From positions 3,100,001 through 3,164,000 of the forward strand of contig NZ_CP095187.1 in assembly GCF_022965755.1 (NCBI RefSeq): 64,000 nt of DNA. Reading direction: 5' to 3'. The translations under genes and the position numbers were made by a program. The notes below the pieces were generated by a model. It searched no databases. It was not told the DNA's origin and worked only from the letters and a program-made list of their open reading frames with translations. Below are positions 10,448 to 22,199 of the stretch, in pieces; position 1 is the stretch's first letter, and each line of letters starts with the position of its first letter. Source of the stretch: Pseudoxanthomonas sp. F37. GTDB taxonomy: Bacteria > Pseudomonadota > Gammaproteobacteria > Xanthomonadales > Xanthomonadaceae.

Positions 10448-12838
10448 ATGACCCGCAAGCTCTCGCCACTCGCCTTCGCCGTTGCCCTGGCGCTCGCCGC
10501 GCCCATCGCCCAGGCGCAGGAGACCAGCCCGTCTTCCGAGGCACAGACCCTCGACACCCTGATCGTCACCGGCACCCGCGTAGCGGACCGCACGGTGGCC
10601 GAATCCACCGCACCGATCGACGTCATCACGCCCGACGTCCTCGAATCCACGGGCACGGTGGAACTGGCCACCGCCCTCTCGCGCGCCGTGCCTTCGCTGA
10701 ACTTTCCGCGCGCGGCGATCAACGACGGCACCGACGCGATGCGTCCTGCGCAGCTGCGCGGCCTCGCACCGGACCACACGCTGGTGCTGGTGAACGGCAA
10801 GCGCTACCACCCGGGCGCGCTGGTCAACGTCAACGGCAGCCAGGGGCGCAGCTCCTCGCCGGTAGACCTCAACTCCATTCCGATCTCCGCCATCGAGCGC
10901 GTGGAAGTCCTGCGCGACGGCGCTTCCGCGCAGTACGGCTCGGACGCCATCGCCGGCGTGATCAACATCGTGCTGAAGAGCGCCGACAGCGGCGGCAGCG
11001 TCAGCGTGACCGGCGGCGGCTACAGCGCCGGCGACGGCCGCCAGTACCAGGCGCAGGCCGATGCCGGCTTCAAGCTGGGCAGCAGCGGCAAGGTGCATTT
11101 CGCCGCACAGGCCGGCCACCAGGACCAGACCGACCGCGCCCGTCCCTTCCTCGGCACCGTGACGGCCACCAGCGCTCCGGGCGGCAAGGTGGTGCAGCGC
11201 TACGGCGATCCCGAGGTCGACAACGCTTCGTTCCTCTACAACGGCGAGGTCGACGTCACCGACTACCTGACCTTCTATTCCTATGGCCTGTACACCAAGC
11301 GCGAGACGCTCTCGAACGGCTTCTTCCGCCCCGCCGGCGACTCGCGCAACATCCCGTCGATCTATCCGGACGGCTTCCTGCCCCAGATCTTCAACACCTC
11401 CACCGACGTAAGCGTCTCCAGCGGCCTGAAGACCTATACCGAGGGCGGCACCAACATCGACATCAGCTATACCTACGGCAGCAACGAGCTGGAGTTCGAC
11501 ATCCAGAACACGCTCAACCGCAGCCTGGGCCCGACCTCGCCCACCGAGTTCTATGCCGGCGCGCTGGAGTTCAAGCAGCACGTGCTCAACTTCGATTTCA
11601 ACAAGCAGCTGGACTGGGGCCTGGCCTATCCGGTCACCCTGTCCTACGGCGCGGAATGGCGCGGCGAGAAGTTCACCATCGGCGCCGGCGAACCCGGCTC
11701 CTACATCAACGGCGGCGTGTTGATCGGTGGCGCGCCCGCACCCTCCGGTGCGCAGGTATTTCCCGGATTCCGCCCCAGCGACAGCGGCAGCTTCGACCGC
11801 AACAACATCTCGCTGTATGCAGGCCTGGAAGGCGACATCACCGAGAAGCTGTCGGCGGGCGTAGCCGTGCGCTACGAGGACTACAGCGACTTCGGCGACA
11901 CCACCACCGGCAAGCTGACCGGGCGTTACGCCTTCAATGACGCGGTGGCGCTGCGCGCGACCGCCTCCACCGGCTTCCACGCGCCGTCGCTGCAGCAGCA
12001 GTACTACCAGACCACCTCGACCAACTTCATCGGCGGCGTTCCGTTCGACCTGGTGACCTTCCGGGTGACCAACCCGGCCGGCATCGCGCTCGGCGCGGAG
12101 CCGCTGAAGGCCGAGAAATCCGACAACCTGAGCCTGGGCCTGGTACTGACGCCGGTCGAGAACCTGTACGTCACCATCGATGCGTACCAGATCAAGGTGA
12201 AGGACCGCATCACGTTGTCGGAGAACCTCACCAGCACGGCCGTGCGCACCTGGCTCAACGACAACGGGTTCCCGGACGTGGCCGGCGGCCGCTACTTCAC
12301 CAACGCGCTGGACACCACCACCAAGGGCGTCGATATCGTCGGAACCTACAAATGGGCGCTGGCGGCGAGCACGCTGGACTTCACCACCGGCTACAACTAC
12401 AACAAGACCTCGATCGATCGCGTGGCGGAAAACCCGGCGGCGCTCGAAGCCATCGACCCCACCGCGCTGCGCTTCGGCCGCGTTGAACTGGGCCGGTTCG
12501 AGGTGGGCTCGCCCCGCGACAAGTTCTTCCTCAACAGCATCTGGACCAAGGGCGGTTTCAGCGTCAGCGCCACCGCCACGCGCTACGGCGAGTTCACCAT
12601 CCGCAATTCGAACCCGGCCCTGGACCAGACCTTCGACCCGAAGTGGCTGTTCGACCTGGCCTTCAGCTACAAGACCGGCGGTTGGGAGTTCACCCTGGGT
12701 GGCGACAACGTGCTGGACGAGTACCCGGACGAAAGCATCTACGCCACCTCGACCTCGGGCCAGCTGCCGTATCCGTCGCAGAGTCCGTTCGGGTTCAATG
12801 GCGCCTATGCGTACGGCCGCGTTGCCTATTCCTGGTAA
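10448..12838 (+). CDS. TonB-dependent outer-membrane receptor 1
   Basis: A 796-residue receptor with a signal peptide (about 1-24, ending AQAQ), an N-terminal plug and a C-terminal 22-strand barrel. The plug carries DTLIVTGTR (TonB-box-like), then LRGLAPDHTLVLVNGKR and VEVLRDGASAQYGSDAIAGV, typical of the family. The chain ends in an aromatic residue (YGRVAYSW), as barrel proteins do. The substrate is not readable. It shares long stretches with the receptor at 22200, so the two are paralogues. It has its own promoter and terminator. Confidence 0.92.
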   Translation: MTRKLSPLAFAVALALAAPIAQAQETSPSSEAQTLDTLIVTGTRVADRTVAESTAPIDVITPDVLESTGTVELATALSRAVPSLNFPRAAINDGTDAMRPAQLRGLAPDHTLVLVNGKRYHPGALVNVNGSQGRSSSPVDLNSIPISAIERVEVLRDGASAQYGSDAIAGVINIVLKSADSGGSVSVTGGGYSAGDGRQYQAQADAGFKLGSSGKVHFAAQAGHQDQTDRARPFLGTVTATSAPGGKVVQRYGDPEVDNASFLYNGEVDVTDYLTFYSYGLYTKRETLSNGFFRPAGDSRNIPSIYPDGFLPQIFNTSTDVSVSSGLKTYTEGGTNIDISYTYGSNELEFDIQNTLNRSLGPTSPTEFYAGALEFKQHVLNFDFNKQLDWGLAYPVTLSYGAEWRGEKFTIGAGEPGSYINGGVLIGGAPAPSGAQVFPGFRPSDSGSFDRNNISLYAGLEGDITEKLSAGVAVRYEDYSDFGDTTTGKLTGRYAFNDAVALRATASTGFHAPSLQQQYYQTTSTNFIGGVPFDLVTFRVTNPAGIALGAEPLKAEKSDNLSLGLVLTPVENLYVTIDAYQIKVKDRITLSENLTSTAVRTWLNDNGFPDVAGGRYFTNALDTTTKGVDIVGTYKWALAASTLDFTTGYNYNKTSIDRVAENPAALEAIDPTALRFGRVELGRFEVGSPRDKFFLNSIWTKGGFSVSATATRYGEFTIRNSNPALDQTFDPKWLFDLAFSYKTGGWEFTLGGDNVLDEYPDESIYATSTSGQLPYPSQSPFGFNGAYAYGRVAYSW

Positions 12839-12863
12839 TCCGAAAGCCTCACCGGTACGACGG

Positions 12864-12890
12864 AACGCCCCGCCCCACGCGGGGCGTTTC
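12864..12890 (+). terminator. Terminator after TonB receptor 1
   Basis: A 9-bp perfect stem (12864-12872 with 12880-12888; AACGCCCCG and its complement) with a 7-nt loop, followed by a short T stretch. It sits 25 bases after the receptor stop codon. Confidence 0.75.
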
Positions 12891-12997
12891 CGTTTGCGCG
12901 GCGCCATCGACGGCCTCCTGCGCCCCCGTGCCGGTTTGCGGCATGGTCGCCGCATGGGCGACACTCGACCGATCACGCCGAGGAACCGCGCCGTTCG

Positions 12998-14686
12998 ATG
13001 CACCATGACACCGACCTGATCAACATTATCGCGGTAGGGCTGGCCCTGGCCTTCGTGCTGGGCGCGCTCGCGCACAGGCTGCGCCTGTCGCCGCTGGTCG
13101 GTTACCTGCTCGCCGGCATCTTCGTCGGCCCGTTCACGCCCGGCTTCGTGGCCGACCAGGAACTGGCCAACCAGTTGTCCGAACTGGGCGTGATGCTGCT
13201 GATGTTCGGCGTGGGCCTGCACTTCTCGCTGCAGGACCTGCTGGAAGTCAAGGCGATCGCGATCCCCGGCGCCATCGCGCAGATCGCGGTCGCCACCGGC
13301 CTGGGCTGGGCGCTGGCCTGGGGCATGGGCTGGACGCCGCTCAACGGCTTCGTGTTCGGCCTGGCGCTGTCGGTGGCCAGCACCGTGGTGCTGCTGCGCG
13401 CCATGGAAGACCGGCGCCTGCTGGAAACCCGGCGTGGCCGCATCGCGGTGGGCTGGCTGATCGTGGAGGACATCGCCATGGTGCTGGCACTGGTGATGCT
13501 GCCGGTGCTGGCCGACACCTTCGGCGGAGCGTCGGGCGAAAAGCCGGCCAGCTTCGGCACCTTTGCCGTGGCCATCGCCTGGACGCTGGTCAAACTGGGG
13601 GCGTTCGTGGCCTTCATGCTGCTGGTGGGCCGCCGGGCGATCCCGTGGACGCTGGAGAAGATCGCCGCCACCGGCTCGCGCGAGCTGTTCACCCTGTCGG
13701 TACTGGCGATCGCGCTGGGCGTCGCGTTCGGCTCGGCCACGCTGTTCGGCGTGTCCTTCGCCCTGGGCGCGTTCTTCGCCGGCATGCTGCTCAACGAGTC
13801 GGAACTCAGCCACAAGGCCGCCAACGATTCACTGCCGTTGCGCGACGCCTTCGCGGTGCTGTTCTTCGTCTCGGTGGGCATGCTGTTCAATCCGGCCATC
13901 CTGATTGCGCATCCGTGGCAGGTACTGGCCACGTTCGGCATCATCGTGGTGGGCAAGTCGCTGGCGGCGTTCTTCATCGTGCGTGCGTTCAAGCACCCCG
14001 CCAGCACCGCCCTGACCATCTCGGTCAGCCTGGCGCAGATCGGCGAGTTCTCCTTCATCCTGGCCGCGCTGGGCGTGTCGCTGAAGATCCTGCCGCCGGA
14101 CGGCCGCGACCTGATCCTGGCCGGCTCGCTGCTGTCGATCATCGCCAATCCGTTCCTGTTCTCCTGGCTGGATCGCTGGCAGACGCGGCAGGAGGCGCTC
14201 GCGCCCGTACCCGACCAACCCGAAGTGCCGCCGGGCCCTTCGCTGGACGTGACCGGCCACGCCATCATCATCGGCTACGGCCGGGTGGGCAGCGAACTGG
14301 CGCGCGTGCTGCGCGACCGCGGCGTGCCGCTGATCGTCATCGACGACAACGGCGACCATGTGGCGCGCGCGCACGACGCCGGCATCCCCGCCATACGCGG
14401 CAGCGCGGCCGCCGACCGGGTGCTGGCCGAAGCGCATCCCGAGCGCGCGAAGATCGCCGTGCTGGCCATCCCGCAACCGCTGGAGGCCGGCGAAGCACTG
14501 GCCAAGCTGCGCGCGATCAATCCCGCGCTGACCCTGCTGGCGCGTGCGCACAGCGAAGGCGAGGTCAAACACCTGCTGGAACACGGCGCGGACGGCGCGG
14601 TGCTGGCCGAGCGCGAACTGGCGTTCTCGCTGGCGGAGATGGTGATGTCCACCCCGCCCTACCGCCCACAGCGCGCCGCGGGCTGA
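12998..14686 (+). CDS. ybaL: YbaL-type cation:proton antiporter with RCK domain
   Basis: A 562-residue inner-membrane protein of the CPA2 (KefB/KefC) family. About twelve membrane segments cover residues 10-385. The opening (MHHDTDLINIIAVGLALAF, then LSPLVGYLLAG) and GPFTPGFVAD match E. coli YbaL closely. The C-terminal RCK/TrkA-N nucleotide-binding domain starts near residue 420 with IIGYGRVGSELARVL and an acidic residue after strand 2 (VIDDNGDH). It probably exchanges K+ or Na+ for protons. It stands alone on its strand and converges on the EAL gene with nine bases between stops. Confidence 0.9.
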   Translation: MHHDTDLINIIAVGLALAFVLGALAHRLRLSPLVGYLLAGIFVGPFTPGFVADQELANQLSELGVMLLMFGVGLHFSLQDLLEVKAIAIPGAIAQIAVATGLGWALAWGMGWTPLNGFVFGLALSVASTVVLLRAMEDRRLLETRRGRIAVGWLIVEDIAMVLALVMLPVLADTFGGASGEKPASFGTFAVAIAWTLVKLGAFVAFMLLVGRRAIPWTLEKIAATGSRELFTLSVLAIALGVAFGSATLFGVSFALGAFFAGMLLNESELSHKAANDSLPLRDAFAVLFFVSVGMLFNPAILIAHPWQVLATFGIIVVGKSLAAFFIVRAFKHPASTALTISVSLAQIGEFSFILAALGVSLKILPPDGRDLILAGSLLSIIANPFLFSWLDRWQTRQEALAPVPDQPEVPPGPSLDVTGHAIIIGYGRVGSELARVLRDRGVPLIVIDDNGDHVARAHDAGIPAIRGSAAADRVLAEAHPERAKIAVLAIPQPLEAGEALAKLRAINPALTLLARAHSEGEVKHLLEHGADGAVLAERELAFSLAEMVMSTPPYRPQRAAG

Positions 14687-14695
14687 CCCGGCGGA

Positions 14696-16963
14696 TCAGC
14701 GGCCCGAGGCCGCGGCTTCGGCCACGGTGTCGGCCAGCACCTCGGCCAGCGGCCGGGGCGCGCCGTACAGGTAGCCCTGCACGCGCTGCACGCCCAGGCG
14801 GCGCAGGCAGAATTCGGTGTCTTCGTCCTCGACGAACTCGGCGACGGTCGCCGCGCCGAACGCCTTGGCCACCGCCACCGATGCCTGCACCACGGCATAG
14901 TCCTTGCCCAGCTGGGCCACGTTGCGCACGAACGAGCCGTCGATCTTGATCACGTCCACCGGCAATTCGCGCAGGCGCGCGAAGCTCTGCATGCCGGTGC
15001 CGAAGTCGTCGATGGCGATGCGGCAACCCAGCGCGCGCAGGTCGGCCAGAAGATGGCTGGCCGCCGCCGTGTTGGAGATGGCCGCGGTCTCGGTGACTTC
15101 GAAACACAACGCGCTCATCGGCAACGGCGAGCCGGCCAGCAACGTGCGCAGTTCCACCTGGAAGCTCATCGAAGCCAGGCTCTGCCCGGTCAGGTTGATC
15201 GCGATCTCCCGGCAGTGCGGCAGGGCGGCAGGCGACTTGCGCAGCAGGCGGAACAGCGCGCGCACCACGGCCAGGTCCAGCTCGGCACCCCGACCCGCGG
15301 CCTCCAGCGGCGCCATGAAGCGCGCCGGCGCCACGATGTCGCCCCGCTCGTCCAGCAGCCGGCACAGCACCTCGCCCGTGAGCGCATGCGGATCGGCGAC
15401 GGGCGCGTCCCCCAGTTCGAGGATCGGCTGGAAGTACAGGACGACGCGCTCGTTGCGGAGGCTGGCCAGGGCCTCCGTCGCATCGTGCAGCTGGCGGCGC
15501 TGGCTCTGACGCACGCGGCTGTGGCCCGCGTCGTGGTACCGGGGGCGCAGCTCGCCGTGACGGCGCGCCTCGAAGGCCAGGTGCGAGGCGGTCACCACCG
15601 CGCGGTCCACCACCCGCGCATGCGTGCCGTTGAAGGCGGCCACGCCCAGGTAGGGCAGCAGCCGGATCGGCTGGCCGTCGACATCGATCTCGGCATGTTC
15701 CACCCGCGCCACCACGCGTTCCCACAGATCGGGATCGCCCGCCTGCCGGGGCAGCAACGCGAACTGCCCGGTGCCCACGTAATAGGTTTCCACCAGGTCT
15801 TCCAGCCGGCGTGCGGCCGCATTCATCGCCTGCGCCTGGGTATCCAGGCCGAAACCGGCCACCAGCGTATCGGTCTGGTCGAGCAGCAGATAGCCCAGCT
15901 CGGTGCGCGCCAGGGGACGGGCGACGCGCTCGCGCAGCGCCTTGAGGTTGGGCAGCCCGGTGATCTGCTCGCGCAGGGTTTCGGCCGAGAGCCGCTCGGC
16001 CAGTTCGTGGCGGTCGCGATGGGTCAGCCACAGGTACATCATGGCCAGCAGCAGGATGTTCACTTCCAGCGTGATGTGCAGCAGGTTGAAGAAGCCCACC
16101 GCGCTGCTGGCGTACTCCGCCGTGCCCGCGACCATGCCCACCAGCAGCAGCAGGGTCAGCGACAGCGCCGCCATCGCCCAACGCGACGACAGCCGCAGCA
16201 TGCCCCAGCCGAGCACCAGCAGCAGGGCGAAGCGGTAGTCCATCAGCACCAGTTCCGGTGCCGCGGCACCGGTATCGAATGCCCGGCGCACCCGCACCGC
16301 CGCCCACATGCTGGCGGCCAGGCCCGCACCCAGGGCGATCGGCCACAGCCAGTGCAAGGCCGCCTCGCTGCGCGGCGGCGCGTGGCCGCGCTCGCGCCAG
16401 GCGACCACCAGCGGCAGCGTCACCACCGCCACGCCGAACTGCTTGGCGAAGAACATCTGGAAGACGGTGCTGATCGCCGCGGACGAGGTGGAGATCATGG
16501 CGATGCTGAAACCCACCAGCGCCAGCATCAGCGGATACAGCAGCAGGCCGATCGCGGCAAAGCGGATCAGGTCGCGCCGTTGCACCCGCTGGCCGGGCGC
16601 GCGCGGCCAGCCGGCCAAGCGCGCGCACAGCAAGGTCCAGGCGAAGGCGAACAGGTAGCTGGCCGCGCCCCAGGCCAGCACCGGGCCGGGTCGCCACGCG
16701 TCGAAATAGAGCTGGCGCACCGTCCAGCCGGCGAACGTCAGCAGGAAGCAGCCGGCGACGACGCGACGGTCGTGCTCCAGCATGGCGAGCGCCAGCAGCA
16801 GGCCGGCATGGAGGTGGATCAGCGAGGCGTCGGACACCTGGCCGAAGAAATCGATCCGGTAGCCGACCGCCACCTGCTGCAGCAACAGGCACAGGCCGCC
16901 GAGCAACAGCACTCTGGTGCTGATGCCCAGGCCACGCGCCCGGCTGTCGGCGTGGTCACCCAT
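14696..16963 (-). CDS. Membrane EAL-domain protein with degenerate GGDEF
   Basis: A 755-residue inner-membrane signalling protein. Residues about 15-335 hold roughly nine membrane segments. A GGDEF-like domain follows (QITGLPNLKALRERV) but the signature is lost (GTGQF in its place), so no cyclase activity is expected. The C-terminal EAL domain keeps the catalytic set: E in EVL, N in AINLTGQ, E in EVTETAAI, DD in DDFGTGM, K in VIKIDGSF, E in VAEFVED and Q in VQGYLYG. It is therefore probably an active c-di-GMP phosphodiesterase. The ATG at the start of MGDHADS was chosen because the upstream extension is not membrane-like. Confidence 0.88.
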   Translation of the reverse strand: MGDHADSRARGLGISTRVLLLGGLCLLLQQVAVGYRIDFFGQVSDASLIHLHAGLLLALAMLEHDRRVVAGCFLLTFAGWTVRQLYFDAWRPGPVLAWGAASYLFAFAWTLLCARLAGWPRAPGQRVQRRDLIRFAAIGLLLYPLMLALVGFSIAMISTSSAAISTVFQMFFAKQFGVAVVTLPLVVAWRERGHAPPRSEAALHWLWPIALGAGLAASMWAAVRVRRAFDTGAAAPELVLMDYRFALLLVLGWGMLRLSSRWAMAALSLTLLLLVGMVAGTAEYASSAVGFFNLLHITLEVNILLLAMMYLWLTHRDRHELAERLSAETLREQITGLPNLKALRERVARPLARTELGYLLLDQTDTLVAGFGLDTQAQAMNAAARRLEDLVETYYVGTGQFALLPRQAGDPDLWERVVARVEHAEIDVDGQPIRLLPYLGVAAFNGTHARVVDRAVVTASHLAFEARRHGELRPRYHDAGHSRVRQSQRRQLHDATEALASLRNERVVLYFQPILELGDAPVADPHALTGEVLCRLLDERGDIVAPARFMAPLEAAGRGAELDLAVVRALFRLLRKSPAALPHCREIAINLTGQSLASMSFQVELRTLLAGSPLPMSALCFEVTETAAISNTAAASHLLADLRALGCRIAIDDFGTGMQSFARLRELPVDVIKIDGSFVRNVAQLGKDYAVVQASVAVAKAFGAATVAEFVEDEDTEFCLRRLGVQRVQGYLYGAPRPLAEVLADTVAEAAASGR

Positions 16964-17106
16964 GCATGCGTATCCTGTGTGTTGCCTCCCCCGCCGCATC
17001 CTGACACGGAAACCCACAGGCCGGGAGTGCTGCAGCGTGCCGCAGCCCCCCACGCATTACCCCATGCACGGGCGGACCGCTCGTCGGTCCGTCCGTGCCC
17101 GCGACC

Positions 17107-19695
<2,589 letters not shown>

Positions 19696-19746
19696 CGGGA
19701 GAACCTCAAGGAAGGTAGGGGCCAGCGAGTCCGGCCGATGCTACCC

Positions 19747-19774
19747 ACATGCGGTTAAGCGGCGGTGTTTCAAG
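19747..19774 (-). promoter_or_regulatory. Heat-shock (sigma-32) promoter of clpB
   Basis: Read on the minus strand, CTTGAAA (19774-19768) is followed after 13 nt by CCGCATGT (19754-19747). This matches the sigma-32 consensus CTTGAAA / CCCCATNT at all -35 positions and seven of eight -10 positions, ahead of a known heat-shock gene. Confidence 0.85.
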
Positions 19775-19800
19775 AGCAGGTGAGACACGGATTCACCCAG

Positions 19801-19862
19801 GGTGGGCCTTGGCCCACCTTCCGATATCCCCTGCCCGTAGGGCGGGCCGGGGCCCGCCTTAC
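19801..19862. repeat. Pair of GC-rich palindromes between clpB promoter and permease end
   Basis: Two short perfect hairpins: GGTGGGCC/GGCCCACC (19801-19818, 2-nt loop) and GGCGGGCC/GGCCCGCC (19841-19858). The second extends through GTAG (19837-19840) and TTAC (19859-19862) to about 12 bp and contains the stop codon of the permease gene. A related copy is at 35609-35626. The GTAG head is typical of Xanthomonadaceae intergenic palindromes. They may also terminate transcription. Confidence 0.65.
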
Positions 19863-21439
19863 GGCTTCTTCTGCAGCGACAGCAGGCCCAGCAGCACGGC
19901 CAGCGCCGCGTACGCCCCGGCAAACTGCCAGAGGATCGTCGCCCTCAGGCCTTCCACGTCCCACGGCAGGTAGATGCCGCCGCGCGGATCCACCGAGTGG
20001 ATGATGCCGAACAGGGTCAGCACCGCACCCACCAGCAGCGCGACGACGGCACGGCCGTTGCGGCCGTCGATCATCGCCACCAGCGCGGTGGTCCAGACCA
20101 TGGCGGTGATGATGAAGCCGTTGCCCAGCGTCACTATCGTGGCCAGGTCCGGCAGACCGTGGCCGTCCACGCCTTCGTACAGGCCGGCGAAACGGTCCGG
20201 CGCGATCCACGCGGGGTTGCCGAACTTGATCGTCAGCAGATAGGCCACCGACGGCAGGAACCCCAGCGCCACCGCGATGGCGTGCTTGCGCGGCGTTTCG
20301 GTGAAAGCCTGCACGGTGATGTCCAGGCCCACGTAGACGATGATCGGCGCCAGCACCGCCACCGGCAGCCACTGCACCAGGCCCGACACGTAACCGAGCA
20401 CGCCGCCCAGGCCGATGAAGAGGCCGGTCAACAGCGTGTAGCCCTTGCGCGCCCCCATGTGCTTGTAGGCGGGCTGGCCGATGTAGGGCGTGGTCTGCGC
20501 CACGCCGCCGCAGAAGCCCGCCACCAGGGTGGACACCGCCTCGGCCAGCAGCACGTCGCGCGTGCGGTAGTCGTCGCCGGCCGCGCGCGCGCTTTCGCTG
20601 ACGTTGATGCCGCCCACCACCATCAGCAGGCCGAACGGCAACAGCAGCGGCAGGTAGGGCACGGTGTAGGCCAGGCCGTCCAGCCAGCCCAGCGTGGGCA
20701 GCGGCAGGGTCAGCGCGAGCGGCACGGCCTCGGGCACCTTGAAGCCCGGCGCGCCCAGGCCGGCCAGGCCCAGCCCGTAGTACAGCGTGGTGCCCACGAT
20801 GAAGGCCAGCAGCACGCCGGGGATCTTCACCGGCAGCCTGCCCTTGGCCACCAGCACGTACAGCAGCAGGCCGAAGGTGACGAAGCCGACGATGGGCTGG
20901 CGCAGCGTCTCGATCAGCGGCAGGAAGCCCAGCAGCGTCAGCGCCGCGCCGCCGATGGAACCCAGCAGGCCGGCGCGCGGCACGGCGCGGGTGACCGCAT
21001 CGCCGAAGAACGACAGCACCAGCTTCAGCACGCCCATCACCACCAGCGAGGCCATGCCGAGCTGCCAGGTGGCGATGGCCGCGGCCTGTTCGCCCATGCC
21101 CGCCTGCTTGAAGCCGAGGAAGGCCGGCCCCAGCACCAGCAGCGCCATGCCGATGCTGGTGGGCGCGTCCAGGCCCAGCGGCATCGCGGTGACGTCGTCG
21201 CGCCCGGTCCTGGCCGCCAGCCGGTGCGCCATCCACGTGTAGATCAGGTTGCCGACCAGCACGCCCAGCGCCGTGCCGGGGAACATGCGGGTGAACACCA
21301 CCTCGGCCGGGAACTGGAAGATGCCGATCAGCGCGGCGGCGATGAAGCCGAGGATGGACAGGTTGTCCACCACCAGGCCGAAGAACCCGTTGAGGTCACC
21401 GGGGACGAACCACTTGCCGCTGCGGGTCTGGGAAGTCAT
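19859..21439 (-). CDS. Xanthine/uracil-permease-like membrane protein
   Basis: A 526-residue inner-membrane protein with about 12-13 hydrophobic segments. Patterns such as DDVTAMPLGLDAPTSIGMAL, GGINVSESARAAGDDYRTRD and CGGVAQTTPYIGQPAYKHMGA place it near the NCS2/SulP-type permeases, in a branch without a clear substrate. A nucleobase is the best guess. The ATG at MTSQTRS is preferred over a more upstream in-frame ATG because the first membrane segment follows naturally and the upstream extension is not conserved-looking. Its stop codon lies inside a palindrome. Confidence 0.7.
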   Translation of the reverse strand: MTSQTRSGKWFVPGDLNGFFGLVVDNLSILGFIAAALIGIFQFPAEVVFTRMFPGTALGVLVGNLIYTWMAHRLAARTGRDDVTAMPLGLDAPTSIGMALLVLGPAFLGFKQAGMGEQAAAIATWQLGMASLVVMGVLKLVLSFFGDAVTRAVPRAGLLGSIGGAALTLLGFLPLIETLRQPIVGFVTFGLLLYVLVAKGRLPVKIPGVLLAFIVGTTLYYGLGLAGLGAPGFKVPEAVPLALTLPLPTLGWLDGLAYTVPYLPLLLPFGLLMVVGGINVSESARAAGDDYRTRDVLLAEAVSTLVAGFCGGVAQTTPYIGQPAYKHMGARKGYTLLTGLFIGLGGVLGYVSGLVQWLPVAVLAPIIVYVGLDITVQAFTETPRKHAIAVALGFLPSVAYLLTIKFGNPAWIAPDRFAGLYEGVDGHGLPDLATIVTLGNGFIITAMVWTTALVAMIDGRNGRAVVALLVGAVLTLFGIIHSVDPRGGIYLPWDVEGLRATILWQFAGAYAALAVLLGLLSLQKKP

Positions 21440-21543
21440 GGGCGCGAGGAGTGAGGGGAGATGAGTGGGAAGTGAGCAAAGGCGAAGCATGGCGAGCACG
21501 CGGTTTTCCGCTCACTCCCCACGCCGCTCCACTCACTCCTGCT

Positions 21544-22017
21544 TCAGAAGGATACGTCCACCGGGTGCCGCGACCACAGCACCGACTGGTGGCCGGTGGC
21601 CCGCTTCCATGCCAGGCGGATCGCCTCGATGTCGGCGCGGCGCTGCGGGGTGTCCTCGTGCAGCACCACCAGCACCTTGGTCTTCAGCCGGTTGGGTTCC
21701 TTCGCACCGCGGAACAGCCACTGGCCGTAGGCGTCGAACACGGTCAGGCCGTCGGGAAAGCGCGCGGTCACTTCCTTGTCGAGAAAGGCGCGCCATGTCG
21801 CTTCGCTGATCGGCTCGGCCTGCGGACGGTCGGCCGGACCGGTCTCTTCCCCCACGCCGAAGTACAGCTCGCTGCGCACCCAGCCGCTCGCGCTGGCAGG
21901 ACGCAGCGCATCGCCTTCCAGTGCCGCGGTGGTGGCAGGGGCCGGCGCGACGGGCGGCGGGGAGGCGCACCCGGCCAGCGCAAGCAGGACCAGCAGGCAG
22001 ACAGCACGATGCGACAT
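21544..22017 (-). CDS. DUF3574 lipoprotein
   Basis: A 157-residue lipoprotein with lipobox LAGC (Cys17). The mature part carries the DUF3574 pattern: RSELYFGVG, W..FLDKEVTARFPDGLTVFDAYGQW, KTKVLVVLHED and ATGHQSVL. The family is small, exported and of unknown function. The start at MSHRAVCLLVLLALAGC is fixed by the lipobox; a longer frame adds an unlikely N-terminus. It is divergent from TonB receptor 2, with about 180 bases between the starts. Confidence 0.8.
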   Translation of the reverse strand: MSHRAVCLLVLLALAGCASPPPVAPAPATTAALEGDALRPASASGWVRSELYFGVGEETGPADRPQAEPISEATWRAFLDKEVTARFPDGLTVFDAYGQWLFRGAKEPNRLKTKVLVVLHEDTPQRRADIEAIRLAWKRATGHQSVLWSRHPVDVSF

Positions 22018-22134
22018 GGGGAAGACCTCGCAGGGAAGGACAGGATGGAGCATGCCGCCGCGGTGGCCATATGACGCGGCGGCATAAGGTGATGGACAGC
22101 GGAGATGACGCAGGGCCCGCAGTGGCGGCTAATA

Positions 22135-22160
22135 TATCGCTTCATCGCAATATAGCGATA
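22135..22160. promoter_or_regulatory. AT-rich palindrome before TonB receptor 2 (possible operator)
   Basis: TATCGCT (22135-22141) and AGCGATA (22154-22160) form a perfect inverted repeat with a 12-nt AT-rich spacer that itself holds a third ATCGC. It stands out in a GC-rich genome, 40 bases before the receptor start. It does not resemble a Fur box. Read as an operator for an unknown repressor. Confidence 0.45.
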
Positions 22161-22199
22161 GACTTTATTCTGTTCCCTCCCTCGCCCCACGAGACCCGC

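Noticed and set aside
10247..13813. Minus-strand frame extending yheS through TonB receptor 1
   Set aside because: The extension is a His/Val/Gln-rich shadow of the receptor; the ABC-F protein starts at the TTG at 10246.
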